10,662 nucleotides of DNA, from NCBI GenBank assembly GCA_910592205.1, contig CAJVPJ010001304.1, positions 1-10,662 of the forward strand. Direction: 5' to 3'. Positions 1 through 5,979 of the stretch are shown here, in pieces (positions within the stretch are counted from its first letter, which is position 1; each line of letters starts with the position of its first letter). The notes below the pieces were generated by a model, which saw only the letters and a program-made list of their open reading frames with translations, was not told the origin of the DNA and did no database searches. The DNA is from Paraglomus occultum. Lineage: Eukaryota; Glomeromycota; Glomeromycetes; Paraglomerales; Paraglomeraceae. Both the position numbers and the translations under genes were made by a program.

Positions 1-93
1 CGGCAATTCCGCAAGGCAATTTCTGGAAATGATCTACAGATCAGCGGCGGAATTTTGGGGGGGTCGCTGTGTGAGTTGCTGTACGATATTTAG
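1..93 (+). other. Possible 3' end of an unidentified ORF, or repeat edge (partial)
   Basis: From the window edge, frame 1 on the plus strand is open for 30 codons and ends at TAG 91-93, with a C-terminus reading GGSLCELLYDI. Frame 2 is also open, for 41 codons, to TAA 125-127. The first 80 or so bases are clearly richer in G+C than the following 200, which fits either the tail of a coding region or the end of a repeated element. I recognise neither peptide. A run of seven Gs at about 57-63 and nested inverted repeats (5-54) favour a non-genic or repeat reading. It could also belong to a minus-strand gene lying to the left. Confidence 0.2.
5..54. repeat. Nested inverted repeat at the window edge
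   Basis: AATTCCGC at 5-12 is the exact reverse complement of GCGGAATT at 47-54. Between them, 31-42 is a shorter inverted repeat, GATCT-AC-AGATC. The arms are perfect as read. The structure might be part of a transposon terminus or interspersed repeat cut by the window edge; that origin is inference. Confidence 0.4.
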
Positions 94-258
94 TCTGTGT
101 GATTTTCAACGCTGTCATAAACTTTAAAGAGAGAATTAACATCAGTGGTACAGTATTTCGAAAGTGAGAGTTGATTCCCTTGGTATAATAAACTTGGCAA
201 ATTTAATACTCATAAGTATTGAGCACATGGGATAGCACGCATTCACGAAATTACATTT

Positions 259-264
259 TTTATT
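259..264 (-). terminator. Polyadenylation signal for purine nucleoside phosphorylase
   Basis: AATAAA on the minus strand (TTTATT on plus), about 48 nt past the PNP stop codon, in AT-rich DNA. Position and orientation fit a eukaryotic 3' processing signal. Nothing else is recognisable between 94 and 311. Confidence 0.55.
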
Positions 265-311
265 GCTGCATATTCAATAGTTCCCACGTTAATTAAAATG
301 CAAGATATCTA

Positions 312-1591
312 TCAAAAATCATGACTTATCAAGTCTACAATGTCATGCACTAATTTTTGTATGTCAGCTTCTCTAGCGCTACCCGCGACCAACACTTCTT
401 CATGACTGACAGGCGCTTCATCACGTGCATTGTTATTAATAACACTAGGATCAGCACTCCGTCCTCTTTCCATAACAACTGCATTAGTGACCAAACTCAA
501 TCCCAACACCCTTATTCCACAATGTCTCGCTACAATGACTTCAGGTACTGTAGACATTCCAACAATGTCTCCCCCCATATCTCTCAAAAATCGTGCTTCG
601 GCCTTACTCTCGTACGAAGGGCCAATTACATGGCAGTATGTACCTTCTTTCAACGTTCCGGTGGGAAGTCCCATATTGGCAGCGGCAGTAAATGCCATTT
701 GACGAAGAGTGAAATCGTAAGCATCGGAAATTGGTATAAAGCGTTTACCAAACTCGGAGAGATTTGGACCGATAAGCGGGTTGCTTCCTGTTAGGCATGG
801 TAGCGAAATGTGATCGAAGAGAACGGCAATGTCCCCTACTTTAAACTGTTTGTTGAGTGCCCCCGTTGCGCCGGTTACTTTATAAATTTGTAATAAAAAT
901 GTCGATTAAAAGTATAATAACGAGGTTACATAGTGGCCCTTGATATAGGAATTACCATCCTTCTTTTGGATCTCATGCCAAACATTTGATTACTGCAATC
1001 ATGGCTCCTAGAGAAACTTTGTCTTGGATCCAACATGTCTCATCTCATCAAAAGTCACTATGTATTAAACAATTACGTATGATTAACAACTTACCAATGA
1101 GCACTTCGACGCCCAACAGCTTAAACACCCGGATCGGGAATGTAACTTGCTTTAATGTATAGCCCTCATAAAAATGAAATCTTCCAACCATGCAAACGAC
1201 AGGAACACGATTCTTTCCCAATACACCAAATACAAGTTTTCCAGCGTGTCCTTGAACTGTACAGAATATAGTGAGTACGAGGGAAGCATCAAAAGCCTAA
1301 AAGTTAGTTGATCTCCCCGTTCTATCTATATTCATTCACACTCTATACTTCATCCTCCAATACCCAAATAGCCCATTCCATACCTGTACTAGACACAAAC
1401 CCTGGTATTTCCTCATAGGCAAGTTCCACCTTGTCTGTGATATTGACCGCAAGCCCGCCTAATCCAGAACCGCATATTATAGCTATTTTTGGTAAACTTA
1501 AATGGGAAGGAAGATTTTTTCTCAGATATTCATTAGCGCTATTTATCTTTGCTGTCTCGCCCGCGAAAGCATTGTCAGACGGTGGTGTCAT
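312..1591 (-). CDS. Purine nucleoside phosphorylase, three exons, 311 aa
   Basis: Cleaves inosine or guanosine with phosphate to free base and ribose-1-phosphate (cytosolic purine salvage). Exons on the minus strand: 1591-1384, 1256-1095 and 877-312. The introns (127 and 217 nt) have GTATGG and GTAAGT donors and CAG and AAG acceptors, both phase 1, and the spliced frame is open to TGA 312-314. The length equals that of yeast PNP. Family motifs in order: phosphate-loop GSGLGG (residues 41-46), QGHAG (71-75), GRFHFYEG (94-101, with Arg95 and His97), GKRF (167-170), EGTY and GPSYES (201-214, Glu213), [16 protein letters not shown] (229-244) and TN 254-255. Glu213 and Asn255 match the purine-binding pair of the trimeric 6-oxopurine class. 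Oddity: the usual NAAGGL stretch is GATGAL at 126-131. The start is the first ATG of the exon, 34 residues ahead of the first conserved strand. Next upstream on the same strand is sepiapterin reductase. The family call is secure; substrate range is not shown. Confidence 0.95.
927..1064. repeat. Inverted repeat inside PNP intron 2
   Basis: TACATAGTG at 927-935 is perfectly complementary to CACTATGTA at 1056-1064. Both arms lie inside the 217-nt second intron (1094-878 on minus), the longest intron of the window. In the pre-mRNA the arms could pair and loop out 120 nt, shortening the effective distance between the splice sites. A functional role is inference. Confidence 0.4.
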
Positions 1592-1637
1592 TTGAACAAG
1601 TGTAAGTCGTCGGAGACTCGGAGAGCAGAGCAGTAAT

Positions 1638-1652
1638 GTGACAGAGTGTCAC
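1638..1652. promoter_or_regulatory. TGTCAC inverted repeat upstream of PNP
   Basis: GTGACA-GAG-TGTCAC is a perfect 6-bp inverted repeat with a 3-bp spacer, 47-61 bp upstream of the PNP start codon. Its symmetry and position fit a dimeric transcription-factor site, but I cannot name the factor. Confidence 0.3.
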
Positions 1653-1683
1653 GAGCAATTTAAGGGGGGCAGCGGTGAAAAAG

Positions 1684-1703
1684 TATTATTATTATTATTA
1701 TTA
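1684..1703. repeat. (TAT)n microsatellite
   Basis: Six and two-thirds uninterrupted copies of the trinucleotide TAT, about 95 bp upstream of the PNP start codon. It is likely length-polymorphic between strains. Confidence 0.9.
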
Positions 1704-2129
1704 CATTGGTGTTTTCTTGTTTTGGTTTCTTGCTTTTGATTATTGTTTATCTAATGCAGAATTTTCAAAGTAACGGCCATGTAACAGTTAAGGAAGGTAG
1801 TATAAACGACATATCAGAGCATGAGGCTTTTGTTCGATTTGTTAACGATATAATAATTCTTTGTCTTTTGATCCAGACAACGACCATCATACAGACACTT
1901 CCATTTACATACCGAAATTTCTTCCGACATGCACATGCTTGTGTCGCACCATGATCTAAGCCACTTTATGTTCTCACTTCCGTACTGATATTTTAGTATC
2001 CCAATAATACTTGCAAATTAATTAACCAATCAATCGGACTGGTCGTCAGTTGATTATAGTTCTTGTAACAGAATTAACGGTATGTTATCAGTGTATCTAT
2101 TCTTCTGTTGAGGATGTCAAGTAAAACCG

Positions 2130-2219
2130 TTACTCCTCTGCTGTGACTATAGGATCCAGCTCCGGGTACATTGAGCTACAGCCCATACCACCCATTGTAA
2201 TGTTATTTGGTTGACACAT
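2130..2219 (-). CDS. Orphan 29-codon ORF just downstream of sepiapterin reductase
   Basis: An ATG at 2219-2217 opens 29 codons to TAA 2132-2130. The peptide begins MCQPNNITMGG and ends YPELDPIVTAEE, with internal methionines at residues 9, 12 and 17. It starts 23 nt past the sepiapterin reductase stop, so it could lie in that gene's 3' UTR or be its own short transcript. The second half is noticeably richer in G+C than its surroundings, which is why I list it. An in-frame TAA stands immediately before the first ATG. It has only two cysteines and no CxC motifs, so it is not a metallothionein. Its function is unknown and it may be chance. Confidence 0.25.
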   Translation of the reverse strand: MCQPNNITMGGMGCSSMYPELDPIVTAEE

Positions 2220-2233
2220 TTACCAAATTCATG

Positions 2234-2239
2234 TTTATT
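2234..2239 (-). terminator. Polyadenylation-like signal at the end of sepiapterin reductase
   Basis: AATAAA on the minus strand, only 3 nt beyond the TAA stop of sepiapterin reductase. If used, the 3' UTR would be very short and cleavage would fall near the small ORF that follows. Confidence 0.4.
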
Positions 2240-2242
2240 ATC

Positions 2243-3328
2243 TTAAATGTCATAGAAATCAACATGTGATCCGGACTTGTACGAATCGCTGAGAATAAGG
2301 TTGACAAGCTTTTTGGCTGAATCAGACATGTTCACCAATTGACCCTATCAATAGGACATTGAATATCATTGTCATGCATATTTCGATAAACTCATTCTAA
2401 TCATTTACCTTTTCGAACCCCTCCAGAAGCTGCCTCCTTTGGTCATCATCTCCGATTGTATTGCGCACGAGAGCTTGCATTTCATTATCTAATGGACCAG
2501 GCGCGTAGTTGAGTGTTTTTGTATTATTGCCATCCTAATAAAAAAAAAAAGAGCAAAAACGTTTTAACAACGCATTGCGTAGCAATCGAATTACATGTTT
2601 TCATCACATAATTACCTCTTCGAGTGCGATCACTCCGATAAGCTGGTCTCTTGCCGCTTTCGTCATGCAATAAGTTCCCCAATAAGCACAAGGTCTAGTG
2701 GCGTACAAGGAAGAGATGTTGACTATGACTCTCTGGTTGGTTGACGATACCGGAATCAATTTGAGAAACATGGAACTGAAAAAAAAGAAATGTCGCTGAG
2801 CATAAAAACTGAGAAGGGCAATCCTGTTGTCAATGTGACGTTTATACAATCTTACCACAACGCAACAAACGATGTCACGTTGACATCCAAGTGTCTTTTT
2901 GCTTCCTTCCAATTGTAATCTTTCACAGTAACTGATAGATCTCCAAGAGTTCCGGCATTATTTATCAGAATGGATTTTGTGAATGTGTTGGATTTTATCA
3001 ATTTCTGTATTGAAACAGCTGTTAGATTACATGCACACGACAATGGCAAAGCCAATTTGATTACCTCAATCGCACTGGATACTGCTCCGATATTCTCATC
3101 TAGATTGTCGATGTCTCCAAGATCGAAATTAGCAATAGTTGACACATGCACGTCGTCATTTTCAATACTCTGAGCGGTTGATCGCAACTGATCCAGATTT
3201 CTACCAATTAATACAAATGACAATTTGACATTTTTTTGGGCAGCTACGGTTGATGCATATGTTAGGGCTATCTCTCTACCAAAACCCCTATTAGCGCCAA
3301 CAATTATACACAAGTGATGACCAGTCAT
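2243..3328 (-). CDS. Sepiapterin reductase (SDR family), five exons, 266 aa
   Basis: An NADPH-dependent short-chain dehydrogenase that makes the final reductions of 6-pyruvoyl-tetrahydropterin or sepiapterin in tetrahydrobiopterin synthesis; cytosolic. Minus-strand exons: 3328-3065, 3004-2856, 2775-2616, 2534-2409 and 2344-2243, with introns of 60, 80, 81 and 64 nt. All phases agree and TAA is at 2245-2243. Seen in the protein: Rossmann motif GANRGFG (residues 11-17), NNAGTLGDLS (103-112), catalytic NISSL (157-161) and Y173-x3-K177 within YCMTKAARD, then NYAPGPLDNEM (200-210) and C-terminal GSHVDFYD (258-265). The GxLGD, APGPLD and DFYD signatures separate sepiapterin reductase from generic SDRs; the Asp of DFYD anchors the pterin in mammalian enzymes. 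The length matches the animal enzyme (about 260 aa). The start ATG lies 10 residues before the glycine motif. A benzil-reductase-like fungal SDR is the main alternative, but it fits these motifs less well. Confidence 0.92.
3005..3064 (-). other. Sepiapterin reductase intron 1: 60 nt, in frame, no stop
   Basis: The donor is GAG|GTAATC and the acceptor is ATACAG|AAA, with a CTAAC branch-site match about 17 nt before the acceptor end. The intron is phase 0, a multiple of three and free of stop codons, so unspliced RNA would encode 20 extra residues (beginning VIKLALPL) between Glu88 and Lys89. Removing it restores the normal spacing between the cofactor half and the NNAG motif, so I treat it as an intron. 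Confidence 0.75.
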
Positions 3329-3388
3329 AATTATTTGCGTGGGAAGAACGAAATGGATCGTCTTATTATTATGCTAACGAATATTACC

Positions 3389-3394
3389 CACGTG
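3389..3394. promoter_or_regulatory. CACGTG E-box upstream of sepiapterin reductase
   Basis: A perfect CACGTG, 61-66 bp before the sepiapterin reductase ATG. This is the core site of bHLH factors such as fungal Pho4 or Cbf1 types. The spacing suits a proximal promoter element. The same six bases also occur by chance in coding DNA at 422-427, so use here is inference. Confidence 0.35.
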
Positions 3395-3660
3395 ATTTAT
3401 GTAATACCAAAAGGTAGTGCACAATTAAATTAAGGAAATCTGGCCGATAGATTAAGTTGCTCTTACTTTCGACTGTTTTTGAGCGCTTGTTTAATCAGAT
3501 TTTTTGCAGATTCTATTATTTTGTTATTTTCCATAGCGTCAATAAAAAGTTATTTAGGTTTGTGAATCTACAACTGCAGTGATCACTGACTTTGAGAATA
3601 GCTATTTTCAGACGGGAGCTGTGGCTTCCCCTAATCTATAACTGACGGTTTCCTTTCGGC

Positions 3661-3676
3661 GGAATTATTCCGGAAT
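3661..3676. promoter_or_regulatory. Palindrome resembling part of a heat-shock element
   Basis: ATTCCGGAAT at 3667-3676 is a perfect 10-bp palindrome containing TTC-CG-GAA, and it overlaps a second inverted repeat, GGAAT-T-ATTCC, at 3661-3671. Alternating GAA and TTC units are the signature of heat-shock elements, although the GAA-TTC spacing on the left is three rather than two. It lies about 335 bp upstream of the sepiapterin reductase ATG and 610 bp upstream of the BTB ATG. Confidence 0.25.
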
Positions 3677-4286
3677 TTATTTAAAGCGACTGGCAATCAT
3701 AGTGCAATGAGGATATACTCCTAATCGATATAGGTGTGTGTTGAGAACTCAAATCGTTGATTACAAATCATCAACAGTGTATTTCAGGGCATACAGAACT
3801 ACTCGTTTTTTAGTAACAAATGTTACACTCTTAAAAATAATTTATCTTTCTCTTTGTTTAAATTGTCTGTACTACCTCCCTTCGCGTCACCATGGAGCTA
3901 GGGAGGATCTACACAGTATATGCATTGACATATCGCGTGTAACCAAAGGAGCCAATGGAATTGTTCAAAGAACGTGTTGACTATTGATTTTACCTTCGAG
4001 TTATAGGAACATCGAGGTGCTATTTTTATCAAGTTGAAAGTTAAATAGATACTATTGACGTTTAAAAGCAAGGTGGATACCTCTTACAGATTCATATGCG
4101 AAGAATGACAGAAAAAGTTTGCAAGAGATCAACTCTGTAATATCATAACCATGCCATGTTTGAAATACCAATGCACAAAAGAGGCAAGTCACGAGATACA
4201 GTTGTAATGCAGTACATCAGCTGTGCCTTGATTTTTGATTAAAAATCTCTCCTTCCTTTTTTTCTTTGAGAACAATTTTTTTTCCA

Positions 4287-5696
4287 ATGCCGCGAGGTAT
4301 CTCCGTCTCAGCCGATCTCCGACATCTACTTTACAATGCCAAATATTCAGACATAAGCGTCGTATGCTCTGATGGCGAGCTACCAGCCATCCGTTCCATC
4401 CTCGCAGCACGGTCCGAAGTGCTCGACAATCAACTTTACTCAACATCCACGCCGGCATCCACCGTATCGTTCCCGAACATAAAAATCTCTGCCATGAAAG
4501 CGATCCTAGAGTTTTTGTATACGGGCGCAATTGGCGATAACGTGCTGACAATCGACAATGCGGTCGAGACGTACCACGCGGCCGATTGCTTTCAACTGAC
4601 TCCATTGAAAGACGATATCGTGTTGTACGTTCGGGAAACCCTAAAAGACTCTCATATCGATTTGGCTGCCAGGCTATTGTCGGAAGCGGCAGAGAAGATG
4701 CAGTCTAAATTTGATAATCCTCTCTTCAAACTGCTTGCGAAGCGTGTGGCGGCGACCCCACTTCATTCGATTCGATACGACAGGCTCAATTCGGAAGCGC
4801 TGCAAGTCCTATTGTCTCAAACTTTGGACAAAAAGGATGAATTCTTTGCCACACCCGAATACGGCGTTGTCAGATATGTGGTCTTGTGGTCGGCTAATAA
4901 AGTTTCTCCCAAGGCGTTGAAATTTTATGATACGCAACTTCCGACTACGGAATCCATTGAGAGTAGTATTCCCAAGGAAGCGTTGACTGAATCTGCATTG
5001 TGTGACCCCGGATACACGGAATCCAAAGACGAGATGACAAAATTGGTAACGCCGATTGCCAAGAACATAGACTTGAGCTTGCTCCATCCGGACGTTATTG
5101 CCAATATCATTGAGCCGTTGGATATCTTTCCCGCGCGTAAACTGCTCGAAGCTTATCGTTTCCATTCGACGAACAAGACGTTTAGTAACGATCGTCGTGG
5201 ATTGCCGCCATTCCGCTGGGATCGTTCATTCTGCGGTAATGGTCTTGTGTTTAGTGAAAGTGATACCGTTGTTTCTGCGCCGCCCGCCGTGACATTGCAT
5301 CAATCTGTCCGGGCGGTAAATTGTTTTTCTAGTCCTAGAGTGTATGAATGGGATGTCATTATTGAAGAAACCTGTGGATGGGCTTGGGTAGGTGTAGCTG
5401 ACCCTAACGAGACACAGCTCGATTATCAAATATTTCTTGGAGGACAGAACGGTTCGTGGATGTTGGGAAGTAATGGAGCGTCTTATCATCACAAGGTGAG
5501 TAAACAGCATGTAGTACCAGCTTTTGAATCGGACGGAACGACAGTCACTGTACACTTGGATATGAGAAGGAAAACTATGGCTTTTTCGATTGACGGGACA
5601 AGGCATCCAGATGCCTTTACAGATTTGCCAGATAAAGTACATCCCGCAGTATCACTAGTTTCGAAGGGGAGATTTAAGATTTTGCCGCACATGTAA
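4287..5696 (+). CDS. BTB/POZ-SPRY domain protein, intronless, 469 aa
   Basis: Probably a substrate adaptor for a Cullin-3 ubiquitin ligase, based on domain architecture; the target is unknown. Residues about 18-118 form a BTB fold: YSDISVVCSDG (20-30), IRSILAARSEVLD (35-47), SFPNIKISAM (61-70) and LEFLYTGAIGDNV (74-86). Residues 120-290 are a helical BACK-like linker. Residues about 308-467 are a SPRY/B30.2-like domain: YEWDVIIEE (353-361), GWAWVGVAD (364-372), GSWMLGSNG (389-397), VTVHLDMRRKTMAFSIDG (420-437) and VHPAVSLVSKGRFKI (451-465). The ATG at 4287 is the first in frame after TGA 4236-4238; an upstream TTG at 4266 is not a plausible eukaryotic start. The gene has no introns although its neighbours have two to nine, and its first half is more GC-rich than the surrounding DNA. 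BTB proteins of this kind form very large families in arbuscular mycorrhizal fungi. It converges on eIF3d, with 283 bp between the stop codons. Confidence 0.88.
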   Translation: MPRGISVSADLRHLLYNAKYSDISVVCSDGELPAIRSILAARSEVLDNQLYSTSTPASTVSFPNIKISAMKAILEFLYTGAIGDNVLTIDNAVETYHAADCFQLTPLKDDIVLYVRETLKDSHIDLAARLLSEAAEKMQSKFDNPLFKLLAKRVAATPLHSIRYDRLNSEALQVLLSQTLDKKDEFFATPEYGVVRYVVLWSANKVSPKALKFYDTQLPTTESIESSIPKEALTESALCDPGYTESKDEMTKLVTPIAKNIDLSLLHPDVIANIIEPLDIFPARKLLEAYRFHSTNKTFSNDRRGLPPFRWDRSFCGNGLVFSESDTVVSAPPAVTLHQSVRAVNCFSSPRVYEWDVIIEETCGWAWVGVADPNETQLDYQIFLGGQNGSWMLGSNGASYHHKVSKQHVVPAFESDGTTVTVHLDMRRKTMAFSIDGTRHPDAFTDLPDKVHPAVSLVSKGRFKILPHM

Positions 5697-5814
5697 TTTA
5701 TGGACTCGGTAGAGACTAGCGAACAAGGGTGGTTGGACGGGTGATTTTCCATAGAATTAATTAGAATAGTAGTATAAATATGATGACTTTTGATTTATTA
5801 ACACTCAACTAGTA

Positions 5815-5820
5815 TTTATT
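5815..5820 (-). terminator. Candidate polyadenylation signal for eIF3d
   Basis: AATAAA on the minus strand about 160 nt past the eIF3d stop; a second copy lies at 5794-5799. Either could end the eIF3d transcript inside the convergent gap before the BTB gene. Confidence 0.4.
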
Positions 5821-5915
5821 ACAGTTATTGATATTATGCTGGCTAGAAGCATTTTGTCGAATAGTTTGTTTTCATAGTGAGGAGAATTGCAGTCAAACCT
5901 CATGTATATATTTGG

Positions 5916-5935
5916 AAATACCTTTAACGGTATTT
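5916..5935. repeat. Inverted repeat in the convergent 3' region
   Basis: AAATACC (5916-5922) and GGTATTT (5929-5935) are perfect 7-bp arms around a 6-nt loop, 45 nt past the eIF3d stop. It would form a hairpin in the 3' UTR of eIF3d. A role in 3' end processing is possible but not shown. Confidence 0.4.
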
Positions 5936-5979
5936 TCTCTTTTGTTAAAGTTTACTCAGTTTGCTTGGTCATATAGATT

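Larger units (their letters stand above)
1592..2129. other. Intergenic region upstream of PNP
   Basis: Holds the PNP promoter side (1592 to about 1720), a trinucleotide microsatellite and an inverted repeat, listed separately. A plus-strand open frame at 1706-1954 starts at TTG, has its first ATG at 1755 and encodes nothing I recognise. A minus-strand ATG at 1952 opens only 15 codons. I see no supported gene here. Confidence 0.6.
3329..4286. other. Divergent intergenic region between sepiapterin reductase and the BTB gene
   Basis: 958 bp that must hold both promoters. Visible elements are a CACGTG box near the sepiapterin reductase start and a palindrome at 3661-3676. A C/T-rich tract (about 4248-4267) precedes the BTB start. 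A plus-strand frame at 3738-3980 starts at TTG and has no family resemblance. ATG at 3892, in good context, opens only 17 codons. I see no supported gene. Confidence 0.6.

Noticed and set aside
357-794. 145-codon plus-strand frame
   Set aside because: It lies entirely antisense to PNP exon 3, whose homology is clear; the peptide has no family features.
1907-1952. Minus-strand ATG followed by a His/Arg-rich peptide and a GTATGT donor-like site
   Set aside because: No continuing exon with a sensible phase was found downstream before PNP.
1706-1954. 82-codon plus-strand frame with a hydrophobic start
   Set aside because: The start is TTG; from the first ATG (1755) the rest shows no family or convincing membrane segment.
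2130-2219. Metallothionein resemblance of the small ORF (MYPEL beside a Cys)
   Set aside because: Plant type 2 metallothioneins have a similar MYPDL, but this ORF has only two cysteines and no CxC clusters, so the likeness is superficial.
3738-3980. 80-codon plus-strand frame
   Set aside because: Starts at TTG, has no recognisable domain and is AT-rich like the spacer; a kinase or transposon remnant was considered but no motif supports it.
5226-5642. 138-codon minus-strand frame within the BTB gene
   Set aside because: A shadow of the BTB-SPRY coding sequence, as are the other minus-strand frames at 4189-5752.
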